Under the pieces are notes generated by a model that worked only from the letters and a program-made list of their open reading frames with translations, was not told the origin of the DNA and did not search any database. Shown here piece by piece: positions 45,180 through 56,110 of a stretch of DNA of 64,000 nucleotides; the stretch's first letter is position 1; each line of letters starts with the position of its first letter. This DNA is from Patiria miniata (taxonomy: Eukaryota > Echinodermata > Asteroidea > Valvatida > Asterinidae), in assembly GCF_015706575.1 (NCBI RefSeq), contig NW_024037059.1, positions 12,127,730-12,191,729 of the forward strand. The letters are read 5' to 3'. A program made the translations under genes and the position numbers.

Positions 45180-47339
45180 GCATTTTCTTTGATGACATCT
45201 GTAACCTGCTAACGTGTTTTGTCGGAATGTGCCCCCCTTTTTTTCAGTAGGCCTGGCATAGGCGTTCCACTTCCACCTCATTTGTTAGCTGTGGTGTGTG
45301 TGTTGATAATGACCTTTAACAAAAACCAATAACAAAATAGTACACACTACAAATCTATTTGCATGGTAGCATGTCAGCACACTATTTTGTACCAAACATT
45401 CATTAGGCTGTTCTCCAAAGTAAATTCGACCATGGTTGAATTGGCATGAGTTCAATTTATGGTATCCATTTTGGAATACAATACGAAATAATAATCCTTA
45501 ATAACGAATTAATAATCCGTAATAACGAATTAAATAATCCGCAACATATATACTTGCAGTGGCGCTGGGCTTTCGTACAAAACTACGTGCGTACAAGCAA
45601 CTCTCAAAAATTTTCGTTTCCCTTTCCATAGATTTTTCTCAAATCGTATGATGTTAAGCGTGCTGCATTTTTAGTAACGCTTGATAGATCTAATTGATGT
45701 GCACACACAAAATAGAATACATGTATGTACATGTACAGTAAATGTTCAGTTGGTTTATATTTCAGGCGTCATATGGTATTATCCAATGCCATGGTGAATA
45801 TGAATGACCTAACTGATGTACATGTACATGTACACGTAGTTGTAGGCTCTGGTGGTTTTTTTTTATTGAATTATTTACAGTGTACAAATGTATTTATTGA
45901 ATTTTGTTGGAACCATTTCATCTAATACTCATCCTGAAAAGTCTCAAACACATGCACATTTGTAAAATACATGTATATGTACATGTTATGCAAGTAACAA
46001 GTTGACGATCGACACAAACTCAACAAAAACAAAACTCAAAATGTTCAATTGTATTTGACTTGATTTAATTTTGTCATCCTTTAACAAAATGAAACATCTT
46101 GTCTTGGTCATGAAGAATCTATTCATTAAAACCACTGACATGCGTAAATGTTTTACATAAGGTACAGTTAAAAGACAAAAAGGGAATGTGCACCTTAAAA
46201 TTGAAAGACACTACATGCTATGTTCTAATTCAATGGACAGTTAACTACGTCAGGTCAGGAAGCAATAAGATAAATGGTAATTATTTGATGAACACAGAAC
46301 TTTTGCATGACTTACATGTATCTGTTTTAAACTATTAAAATGCAATTACAGTGTAATAACAGAAATAACAGTTGATGACACAAAAAATGAAAAAGTAGGC
46401 AATTCAAAATAAAAAGAAACAAGGCGAAGGTGTAAATCTCGGCTTTAAAGCTGATTTCAGTTTTTTTTCCTTCACTTGCTGTGTATAAAAGTATAGGAGA
46501 TTTCCAAACCTCAGCTTTTTTTACACCTTTTCCAGCTGTTTTCAGCTATTTTTTGTCGGTGGTCACTCACACCTCTGCCAGGCCTATGCCTGAAAATTCA
46601 GTGAAAAAAAGTCTTATTCTTACTCTTGAATAAAATGATCATTTATGTTGTTATCAGCTAGACTATTAATCGATAATCTTTTTTTTGTCGTGTACATGAA
46701 CTCGCTTGACCTTTACTTCCGGGTCTACAGGTCAAAGTTAGGTAAATTCAAAATGAAGACATTAGCCTAAAATCAAAAAACCATAAAATCGGTTCACCGG
46801 ATGATCATTTTACCTACTGTGAACTTGTACCATGTTACGAAGATGTTATAAATTTTGTGATGTCATTATGATACATCAGGTATCAAATTACAAGTAATTT
46901 CAGGGTACAATTAATTTTGACATCACCAGAAGAACGCCCTCTGGCAGAACATCAAAGAGTTCATCATTTTGAATTTTAAAACACTGAATTAAAATTATAC
47001 CAAATTGCCCCGATATAATGTACATGTTTTCTGTGAGCAACAACAAATGAATTTGCATGGTTTCATGATCATAACGTCATCAGTCCCGAAGTTACTGTAG
47101 GTAGCACAAATAATGACATCTTAATGTTGACCTTTTGCTTCCAAATTCTGTGACGTCATCAAATCGGAATTGGTGTGTTACTACATACGCCTTTAATTTC
47201 CATGCAATATTTTTACTTAATGATAAACAGGTAGGCGCTCCTTTAATTAAATCAGTATTCCTTCCCTTTTTTGACTGATGACGTCAAACGTTTTTTTAAG
47301 TTTTAAAGACCACTCCTATTCAGGCGCCTGCAGCCTTCG
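45180..47339. other. Intergenic, AT-rich
   Basis: No gene is supported. TACATGTACATGTA-type palindromes occur at 45719-45737 and 45816-45834. A string of TGACGTCA-like sites lies at 47.03-47.29 kb, including GTGACGTCATC (47150) and GATGACGTCAAAC (47278). Confidence 0.5.
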
Positions 47340-47843
47340 TCAATCAATGGCTTTGAAGCATTCACGATGCCAGTAATTGTCAAATCTTTGTCCTGCAATA
47401 GTAGTCTTGCTCTTCAGGATATCTTTGATTGCTCTTATCCTCACATGATCTAGTTGCCGCTTCCCCTTGACACCCCTACAATTTGATTCTCTCATCTCTG
47501 TCCTAGAAAATAATAATCGGACTAAGGAGAGGGCAAAGTTGGCCTCTGAGGATGAGTTGTCCTTTACGTCCGATAATATATCCGAAGACAGAGACTTGAG
47601 GTCCATTGTAGGGGATGAAGGGGCAGTGGTGCGAGATTCTTCGATGGGTCGAGTTGGTGACCTTGATGGGGGATCTAGGGATGCCGAAGATGTGGGTGGC
47701 TGAAAGCCGCAATATCTGATGCACTCTTTGATCTCCCGGACATCACTTGCCATTCGACGCATCATCAGGAGATCCCTTAATGGGACTGCTACCATTTGAT
47801 TGGTGTTGATGGGGGAACTGCTTTTGAGTGAAGACCAAGGATC
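47340..47843 (-). CDS. BEN-domain protein, last exon
   Basis: It starts after acceptor TTATAATACAG with DPWSSLKSSSPINTNQMVAV and ends at a stop at 47340. A helical segment (LRDLLMMRRMASDVREIKEC) and a Ser/Pro/Thr-rich linker lead to a BEN domain at the C-terminus: FALSLVRLLFSRTEMRESNC, then RGVKGKRQLDHVRIRAIKDI. BEN domains bind DNA in chromatin-associated and some viral or transposon proteins. With the two upstream exons (48448-48531, 49464-49580), all phase 0, the model gives 234 residues, with the BEN domain at about 169-215. The plus-strand frame 47467-47703 is a shadow. The exact BEND orthologue is not identified, and a mobile-element origin cannot be excluded. Confidence 0.75.
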   Translation of the reverse strand, partial: DPWSSLKSSSPINTNQMVAVPLRDLLMMRRMASDVREIKECIRYCGFQPPTSSASLDPPSRSPTRPIEESRTTAPSSPTMDLKSLSSDILSDVKDNSSSEANFALSLVRLLFSRTEMRESNCRGVKGKRQLDHVRIRAIKDILKSKTTIAGQRFDNYWHRECFKAID

Positions 47844-48447
47844 CTGTATTATAAAAACAAAATTTGTTGTAATTGTCATTATTATTATGATTACTCACAC
47901 CAAAGACATTTTTCACTGGGCTAACGTTTCTAGACATGCAGTACATACATGTCTATGTGTACATGTGTTCTACATGCTTAGCAAATGCACCACATGTACA
48001 CTGTACATGTATTTACAATTTGCGTAACCGCACGTACTAAAGTATACCTGTAAACAATGACATTTGTATAATTGGACCAACCTTTAAGGAAAAGGGCATA
48101 AGATTTGGCACACATGTATAATTCACCTACGAAGTGCCTTTAATTATTCAGTGTGTATCAAAATGGAATGCCAGACGTAGAATGTGTAACCAACATAGAT
48201 AAATATAGGTATGGTTTCAAACATACGCTTTTCCACTTTATAATGAGACATCAAACATCCAAATCTGATAATTAATCTCCACTGTGCCTTTACGTGCACA
48301 AACTGCTCTACCAATGTCACAGAGGCACTACACTTTATAAAACAATTTCTTGAATAACAAACACTTTTGCTCTATCAGGCTGAGTTTGCATTAGCGAGAG
48401 TGCACTTAAAAAAATTTCTAAATATCATTCCTATACACAGTACTTAC

Positions 48448-48531
48448 ACGTGTGGTGCTTGGTCTGTGCATCTCCACTTCATCCAACGGTGTGATATCCG
48501 ACAAAAAACTCACATCCGGGAAATATGGTAT
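48448..48531 (-). CDS. BEN-domain protein, exon 2
   Basis: An 84-bp exon lies between the acceptor GTAACAACAG and the donor CGT/GTAAGT, both in phase 0. It encodes IPYFPDVSFLSDITPLDEVE then MHRPSTTR. There is no domain in this part. Exact fit of frame, splice consensus and phase with exons 1 and 3 supports the model. Confidence 0.7.
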
Positions 48532-48634
48532 CTGTTGTTAAAAGTAATATAGCCAAATTAAATCACAATTTAAATGTTTACAAATATCTTTGTTAACATC
48601 AAGGGCTTCATCATGGTAGGAACACGAAATACTC

Positions 48635-48800
48635 TCAAACCCCGATAAGAAGAGCACTGTTAATACAACATCCTGCTTATAACAAGCAAACTTTTAGGTC
48701 CCAAGTCTTTGTTTACTTTTTTTCCCATTACTGTTACTACAATGTATCTGTTATAACAAGGTAATTTGTAAAATCCCAAGGACCTTGTTTGACTGTACAT
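48635..48800 (+). repeat. Dispersed short repeat E, copy 2
   Basis: It carries CGATAAGAAGAGCACTGTTA, ACAACATCCTGCTTATAAC, TGTTATAACAAGGTAATTTG and CCCAAGGAC, in the same order as 10690-10862 reversed. It sits in an intron of the BEN gene. A partial third copy (CCCTGATAAGAAGAAGCAC) begins near 49247. Confidence 0.6.
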
Positions 48801-49463
48801 TGTATCATACATTGAATCATGCCACTCCGTGTTTTCATTGCATTAATGGCATTTCAAAGTACAACTAATGAATTAGCATTGCTACATACCCGGACTGAAA
48901 AAAAAGAAAATTATGTCAAAGCAAAAATGATTTCACGTCTACCTTTTAGCCTCAAATTTGAAATCATTCTCTCAGTATATCCCGTATCTGCTCTTTTTTA
49001 TGAAAGAACAAACCAAAATGCTGCTTCGTAATTGTTTCAGCAGGATATGGAAATTATCAAAAAATGGAATATTGTTGAGAAAAAATGGGTCACTTTGAGC
49101 TTTAAAATGTGGAACAGTATTTGTAAAGTGTTGAATATTCATTTGTGAGAAAATCTCAATATTTAAAAATAAACATCCCAATAAACAGATCGTTTGATGC
49201 ACGAAAAAGCACAACTGATATTGTTTCTTAATTCATGTACAGTCGAACCCTGATAAGAAGAAGCACTTTTGAGCATTGTTCCTGTTCACAAATGTCTCCC
49301 TATAATTTTTGTTGATATCAACTAAGTCTAATAGGAACTCCAGGAAAATATTCTTTTTAAAAGGAAATGCCCAATGCTTCCTCTATTTAAAAACTCGAAG
49401 AGTCAATACAATCAGGGGTAATAAATACATGTACTGTATGCAAGCGTTCTCCGATTTACTTAC

Positions 49464-49580
49464 AAACAACTGCACCTGATCAATGTCCTCATCCTCATCA
49501 ACGCAGAAATGGGCAACACCGATAAAAAAACAAGATAAAAAACTGTTGTTTATCTGACCACTTCCCAATTCTATTTCCAT
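49464..49580 (-). CDS. BEN-domain protein, first coding exon
   Basis: From Met at 49580 the frame reads MEIELGSGQINNSFLSCFF then IGVAHFCVDEDEDIDQVQLF, ending at a strong TTT/GTAAGT donor. Phase 0 fits exon 2. The start is uncertain: the frame is open further upstream and an internal acceptor near 49545 is possible, so only the acidic end of the exon is secure. Confidence 0.5.
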
Positions 49581-49599
49581 AACGTTTACATCACAGTTT

Positions 49600-50229
49600 C
49601 GGCTTCCCCTTTTATTGCTTAACCATTTAAAAAAAAAATATTGTACATCGAGTTTAGTAGAGATAGCTAGCTTGGCTAGAGCTGTGGATTTATTATTCAC
49701 GAACATTAGAAACCACAGAAGAAATGCACATCACAGTTACATGTACAACTGTACTTTTTAAACTTTAGTAAGTGTGGAAACTAGCAAAGTATCTGAGAGT
49801 TTTGAAGTTATTTCTGCGGGATATACCCTCATGTACAGTACTCCAAAAACGAACATACATGTACTTGAATGATAAAAAACAAGCCTTGGTTGGTTTCTTC
49901 TTAGGTTGCGTCGTTGGTTTCTTCTTAGATTGCGTCGTTGGTTTCTATAAAAAAAAAGGGAATGAGCAACCCACTTATTACAAAGTAGTGCTTTCATTTG
50001 GGTTTAAGCAAGCACATGTACATGTATTCACTCTTATACAGAAATGGCCATCAAACACATTAAAATCAAGCCAAGTTACATATTTTGCATTTGAAATTTG
50101 TAACTGATTTGCAACGCTCTTTCAAAAAAAATATTTTAATACAAATATTAACAACTTTAATTCACAAGTTTTTTTTGTAGTGGGATAAAATAACACCTCA
50201 CCTTTGTTTTGGATTGCACAGCACTTTTG
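49600..50229. other. Intergenic with a 24-bp minisatellite
   Basis: GTTGGTTTCTTCTTAG(G/A)TTG with CGTC is repeated about 2.5 times at 49888-49947. No gene seen. Confidence 0.6.
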
Positions 50230-50325
50230 TTATTTGAGTACTTCGAGGTTTTCGCCTTGTGTTGAACTTGAACCTTGGGCTGGAAAAACAGTATTCATTA
50301 TTATTGGCAATGTATGCGAAACGGG

Positions 50326-50395
50326 GCAACTCGTACCCGAGTCGACTCGAACCCGAGACAACTCGTACCAGTCAAGTCGTACCCACCAGTACCAC
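50326..50395. repeat. Diverged relative of the 3.6-kb minisatellite
   Basis: On the minus strand it reads GGTACGAGTTGTCTCGGGTT and CGACTCGGGTACGAGTTGCC, that is, three to four diverged units of the GGTACGAGTYGTCCCG motif found at 3638-3797. Confidence 0.65.
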
Positions 50396-50409
50396 CTTGT
50401 ACATGTATG

Positions 50410-50570
50410 ATGTAGTAGTTGGACTCGTTCAACATGATCAAGCTTAGAAGATAAGGCTGCTGTGTATGGACACCAGGCTGTCAACCGGTTCTCAAGAACT
50501 GGTATGACAAGTGACCGGTATAAAGACATCGGTGCTTTTGTAGAGGTTCCTCCAGTGGTATGCCTTATTT
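50410..50570 (-). pseudogene. LINE reverse transcriptase C-terminal fragment
   Basis: The minus strand encodes APMSLYRSLVIPVLENRLTA then WCPYTAALSSKLDHVERVQ. This matches the conserved end of non-LTR retrotransposon reverse transcriptases (LYKSLV.P.LEY...W.P.....KLE.VQR). Only this piece is recognisable. It is flanked upstream by three CCTTATTTG(C) repeats (50563-50592) and downstream by the diverged minisatellite, so it is a short relic with no intact domain. Confidence 0.65.
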
Positions 50571-50659
50571 GCCTTATTTGCCTTATTTGCCATCTTTGGA
50601 TATGACTAAGTGATGCCGCAACACGAACGTAGAGCTCCCAGACTCTACGCAATACGCTC

Positions 50660-51378
50660 TTCTGATTGGTCTACGTACACACCATATATATTAATGCTCT
50701 AGACACACACAAATAATTCATGAATTAGACTAGCTCCAGTCGGAATCTACCCTGTTTTGCCACACAGTTAGGCCCCAGCTAAGCGTAGTCCATCATGGAC
50801 TTAATAGCTTAAAAAACATTGAGAAACGGGGCTCAATAAGTTTATACAATTATAAATCTATTACCTATTATGCATATCAAAATTAATATTGTGTGAGGTT
50901 CACCCACACGACAACGCCATGTGAGGCTAACTAAAGACATCACGTACCACACACATTGTAAACTTATAACTCAATGTTTTCATACAAGATCAAATCAGCC
51001 TTGCACCTGTGCGTGAGGTCTTCTTATTGAAATATGAAACAAATAATCTCATAAATTTCTTCTGATTATTAGATTCCTACTGGTTAGTTTGCTGATAATT
51101 CCTCATTGACTAGGTGTAGAGGCTGTATTTATTGGCATCAACAGGCTTCTTATACTTATGCGTAGTCGCCTCCTTGTGGACTTACTCTCCATCCAGGTTT
51201 GTCTTCCTGAAGACTCTTCCAGGGATAGCCATTTTCATGCATTTTGTCAGTGCTCTTCTGTTGTCTCTTCTGGCTCAGAACCCGCTTGCTTGATTGGGCT
51301 TAGTGGCAATATAGATGGACTCTGGTGCTGGAGGGCCTGGCTCCGCCCTCAATACGGCTCAAGAGGGCCCATGGTTTT
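50660..51378. other. Intergenic
   Basis: Nothing recognisable apart from weak minus-strand continuation of the fragment at 51.4-52.1 kb. Confidence 0.4.
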
Positions 51379-52135
51379 CTACCGACAGGAATGATGGCGG
51401 AGGTTCTTCCAACCAATGGCGCTATGGGGCACGGCGACAGTGTAATGATTGTCTCTCTCGTTGGGCTTGCTGGTGGCCGACCCGCTGCGGCTGGGGTCCG
51501 GGTCTCTACTCGCAGTCGACGCTCCCAGCAAACTTCTGTCGATTCCTACCCGCTTTCCCTCAACCAGGCCTTTTTGGATCTCAGCGCACTGCGCCATATT
51601 CTCTGCATGGCTGGAAGTACAGTTCCTCTGCAGGTTGGCCCCACCTATCTTGATAACTGCAACACCCACAGCAGAAAAGCAATTGAGGACCGTGCAGTTA
51701 ATCTTTGGTGTAGTGCTTCTTAAGGCGAGGCTTTGTTCTGCAGGTCTTCAAGTGTTTCAGCAAATGCTTCTGGTGATATAGGAAATGCTTTGCGTGCATG
51801 AGACAACGAATGTCGCCTAGCACTAGCTGTTCTTGGCAGTGATGGGTCTTTCTCCACATTTTCTAGAGCTTCATCCATCTTTTTTTCATCTTCTCGCATT
51901 TGTTCAACTCAATTTGTTCTATTTCCTCCGTTTCCTTTGTTCTTCTCTCTTCATCCTCTTTTCTTGCATTTATGATACGTCTTCGATATTCTAGCACCTA
52001 TTCTTTTGCCGTTCCTTTTCCCTCTCCTCTTCGCATTGATTTCATCTTTTTTTAGCTTTTGTTAACTTTGATCTATACGCTCTCTGGTATTCTCTGTTGT
52101 ATTGCTGCTTTATTTCTAACTCTTGCTCTTTTTTT
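51379..52135 (-). pseudogene. Basic coiled-coil gene fossil
   Basis: The minus strand carries charged helical pieces: KEQELEIKQQYNREYQRAYR then SKLTKAKKR, EEIEQIELNK, KKMDEALENVEKDPSLPRTA, and a segment SARRHSLSHARKAFPISPEA then FAETLEDLQNKASP. This combination of tandem Arg/Lys/Glu helices with an RKAFP.SP..F motif resembles large unnamed gene families in marine invertebrates that behave like mobile-element genes. Frames change several times and stops intervene. The lower part (51379-51669) stays open but is less clearly related. Plus-strand frames here are shadows. Confidence 0.4.
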
Positions 52136-55100
52136 TTTGGTCTTTTCAGCTCTGGTCTGCCGTCTTCAGATTGGAGGTGGGTTTGCTTTTGCTGCTGCTT
52201 CTTTTATTTTTAAAGATACAGTGCACCGATACAAAGGCAAGACATCCTCTGTGAAAACTACAAATACGAAGAAAAATGTACCTACCGTCAATGGACGTCA
52301 GACTTAATATGCTGCATATCGATGCAACATTAACTAACATAATTCAACATCCATGTTGCTATTTTTGATTTTCGTTTTATTTAACTGCAACTAAGACTAA
52401 AAAACTCACAAAATCGCTACTAACTGAAAGATGTATATATGTTATTATATTTATCTGGGTATAGAGTCAGGCTCTGTAGACGGTTTCCATGACGATTCAA
52501 AGCATTTTTAGAAAGCTAAAGAAATGAAAATATACCTTGTCAAACTTAAGCAAGATTGGAAAAGGTTTATGCATGTATCTGGAAGATTGAACTGACGCCT
52601 ACCAACCCAAAGGCTAAGAATACCACAACCTAGATTCAACAGGACGTTGTTTAACGTATTAAAAATGTATTTAATTTTCAATTTGCCAAGACCTAACTCT
52701 CAAATTAGCTCTTCAGAAGTTGGACAATCATAACTGAACTTCTATGTTATGATTTGGTGGCTTTCAAGACAAAAAGTAAGCTGTAATGTTAATGATGAGC
52801 AACTTTTCGAAAGTTTTTCAAAATAAACATGTACACATATTTCGTTTGACCGTAGAGCCCTCTATAGTTGGTTTCCATGGCAACCAAAATTTTTTTTTGA
52901 AAGACCTATTCATGAAGGATAAGTGTGCTGAGGTTGATTAAGATCGGTCAAGGTCTGCTCAGGTTATGGCATTTTGTTTCGTCCCCTTCCATTAACATCT
53001 TTTTTCCTATTGGGGACATGCCAAGGATCAAAAAAATATCATATATGGCGGTGGGTTGGGGGGATGCACTGGGACCCCCCCCCCCCCCCAGCCCACGGAC
53101 CATTGTGTTTGGGATTTTGAGATATGAAAAGATTTAGGGCCTTTCTGAACGAAACACTGCAGAAAAAATCAAGATGACGCATTTTTGGTATGGAACAAAA
53201 CACTTGAAATCTAATATATTTCTTATGTCACACATTTGTAAGGAAAACGGCTCTTGACACCATCATTTGTCACCTGCTTTTTACCATGTAATTTTTTCCG
53301 ATGCAGTTCAAATTGGTATCGTTTTGAAGCTTAGGTTTGCCTCTTTGAGACGAGCTACAAGTAATTAAAAAAGTCTGCATGGAGGAACCTACAAAGTAAT
53401 TTCAAATGTGATCTTGTGTTGCACACACACTGCTTCCTAACCCGATGGAATGACCCTTGAAAATGTTGCTGTGAATATGAATGCAAAGGGAGCTAAATGT
53501 TATCTTGTTAAAGTTTCACTTTACAAAACAGTGATTTTTGTATCTCACTTGTTTTTGTTCTCCCATACTTTGGAGGCACCTTACATGTAAATGTACATAG
53601 TAAAAAAGGAATGTTCGACCTGGTGATTAGCTTGACACATCTTCATGTTGACATACTTTTTAAGGTTTTATGTTTTTGAGATTGATTACCATTTTCGTTC
53701 AGTTTTCATTAATCATTGAATTGTAAGCTCATTTATGAAAATAATATCTTGCAACTTGTTTTGATCAATGGCATGTTTCTGTTAATTGTCTCCTGTTGTT
53801 TGTCTGTGTCATCCACAGGAAGGTTGCCGACAGGTGATGGCCAGCATTCTACATCAGTTGTCCTGGTCGTCCATAGCATTTCTAATGTCTGGGGACCTAG
53901 GATGGGCACTAGGATCAACTATGCTTATGGTAGAGTACCTTTTCCCATCCTGTCTGACATCTGCCTGGGACGCCAGAGCAGGTGCCCGTTGAGGGGGTCG
54001 GTAGCCAGAGGGGGGAGCTGATGTCCAATTCAATCAGGCCTTAGCGATCCTGATACCTGACAGCCTAGCTATATCGGTAGGTGAAGCATGATAGATACTT
54101 ATTTGGCTTTATATACACCATGTAAGGTGACAGTTGGTAAAGATTTAGTCACTGAGCTTTCAGAGTATCATCCTAAACTGTCTTCCTGAGTGCGCAATCC
54201 TAGGGATGCAATCCTTTCATGGTTTCTTGATCCACACTGGACCTATGTTGCATACATTATCAAGGTTCATCCGTAACGTTTTTCTTTACTCGCCAGCTGG
54301 GCTAGTGAACAAGACTATTTGGTCAGCAGGCTACCACTAAGGTCAAACCCCTCCTATTCTGTGATTAAATCTCTCGGGTCTAGGTATCCTCATGACCAGG
54401 AGAATGCCTTCTACTCAGAGATAGTCATTTGAGATGGCCAGCGTGTCTTCAGCCAGTTCGAAGACATGGACACTTTTACTTAAGCTGCGAAAGCTCCTGA
54501 AAGATACCGAGTCCCAAAGAAGAGTGTCACGATGGAATTTAATTTTGCTAACAGGGACTTGGCAACGTTGTATTATATTGTTTTTTTTTAATAGGTTAAA
54601 CTTATTATTTTTTTTTAAATTTATTTTATATGATTTTTATTTCAGATTTTCCTGCTCTAACCAAGGAGACCTTGCACTTGATGCTGGAATGCCCTGAAAC
54701 TGCACCACTTTGTGATGACATCGAACATTAGAGAAACTACATGTACATCCTAAGTGTCTTGAGTCTTTTTAGAATGCACTACATGAAGGCTATTAAGGAA
54801 TAAATATTATATGGGCAATTCCATGCTGTTGGAGACACAAGACAAAACATAACTTAGCATTTTTAAAACATAAATAGTTCTGTTGCGTGTGTCCACTGTT
54901 TTGTGAGTACTTATGGTGCACCATCACATCAGAGTCTGCAGTAGCCTTGGTCAACGCATTCATCATTATTGGTCCGTGCGCAGTAAACGATCTGTGGAAT
55001 ATCCTCGCTATGCAGTGCGTTAAAAATACAGCCCCAACAGCGACCTCATGCGGCCACTTTATTTATGCAAATCTTTGGACCCAGAAGAACACCTCAGTCT

Positions 55101-55305
55101 AATCGTCCATGTCAGGTTTTGGGGGTGGTGCTCATTAATATGTTAATAGCTTAAGATATTGGTTGATCGTTGCAATTGTGCAACATTGTGCAGAACGGGC
55201 GCGCCAGTCATCATAAAATGAATTGTTAATGTCTAACTCGCGAGCTGGACACTCCATTATATAGCTAGAGGGGTGTTTGGAAAAACATGAAGTGAAACTG
55301 TGGAA
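52136..55305. other. Long non-coding stretch
   Basis: No convincing gene. A poly-C run lies at 53077-53089. Frames near 53.7-54.7 kb were examined and lack domains or splice support. Confidence 0.5.
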
Positions 55306-55387
55306 CTTAAGACTGGTTGGAGTCTGGATGCTGATAATTACCTTTGGCTCAGTAATTTTCAGCATCCAGACTCCAACCAGTCTTAAG
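55306..55387. repeat. Near-perfect 36-bp stem hairpin
   Basis: CTTAAGACTGGTTGGAGTCT continues as GGATGCTGATAATTAC, then a 10-nt loop CTTTGGCTCA, then the exact reverse complement apart from one mismatch. Neither a tail nor surrounding TIR element is visible. Confidence 0.95.
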
Positions 55388-55911
55388 CTTAGTGTTTAAC
55401 ACCTCCCAAGCACTCATTTATTCCCTTTTCTTTTAAACATTGCGCCTAAAAGTCTAATGAAATCCAGAAACAAATTTTGTTGGTTGCTCCTCTTTTGGTA
55501 AAACAAAATAAAAAATTAAATGGGGAGCACCCTCTTTTGCCCACATATAGCTCATTAAATGGACAAATTTCGATATTTTGTAAAGGAAAATAAATTAAAT
55601 TTTTGTACAGGGAAATAAATTAATTCTACATTTATTATGTTAAAAAGACTTGTAGTTTTTGTTAAAATAGTTTTAAAACAACTTTATTTTAACTAAAAAC
55701 AAATTGTGAAGTAGGTTACAGCAACAAAAGGTATATTGAATAAATGTCTAAATTTGAAAACAAAACAATTTGGATTTGTAGTGATTTCCTTCTGATTTTT
55801 TTTTTCTGGTTTATATTCCAATGAGGGCAAGGGTCATTTCTCCTCTTTTCAATATTTCGCAATCTAACCTGAAGTATAAGTTCCAAGCACAAATTTTGTG
55901 TAAAAAAAAGC
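55388..55911. other. AT-rich intergenic
   Basis: No feature seen. Confidence 0.5.
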
Positions 55912-55983
55912 CTGTGGCCTGGTGGTCTAGGTTACTGACCACCAGCAACCGGGTCCCTGGTTCAATCCCAGTCGGGGACCCGG
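55912..55983 (+). repeat. tRNA-like SINE head (plus strand)
   Basis: It has an A-box-like TGGTCTAGG and a B-box GGTTCAATCCC at tRNA-like spacing. It can fold as two hairpins: CTGGTGGTC/GACCACCAG (55919-55945) and CCGGGTCCC/GGGACCCGG (55949-55983). The usual cloverleaf acceptor stem is not formed, so it is a tRNA-derived element rather than a functional tRNA. Confidence 0.55.
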
Positions 55984-56040
55984 TAGTAGAATTTTTCTTA
56001 CTGCAGTGATAATTTTTTTAAAAATAAAGAAAATAGTAGC

Positions 56041-56110
56041 ACAGGGTGGGGTTGAACCGTGTACCTCTTGCATAGCAGCCACTTTCCTTTTCCACTAAGC
56101 TATGGCACTT
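56041..56110 (-). repeat. tRNA-like SINE head (minus strand)
   Basis: On the minus strand, GCCATAGCTTAGTGGAA (A-box region) and CACGGTTCAACCCC (B-box) occur about 40 bp apart. The T-stem does not pair properly, so it is a decayed tRNA-like sequence. It faces the plus-strand tRNA-like unit 57 bp away. Confidence 0.5.

Noticed and set aside
55912-55983. Functional tRNA gene
   Set aside because: A- and B-boxes are present but the acceptor stem does not pair and the folding favours two other hairpins.
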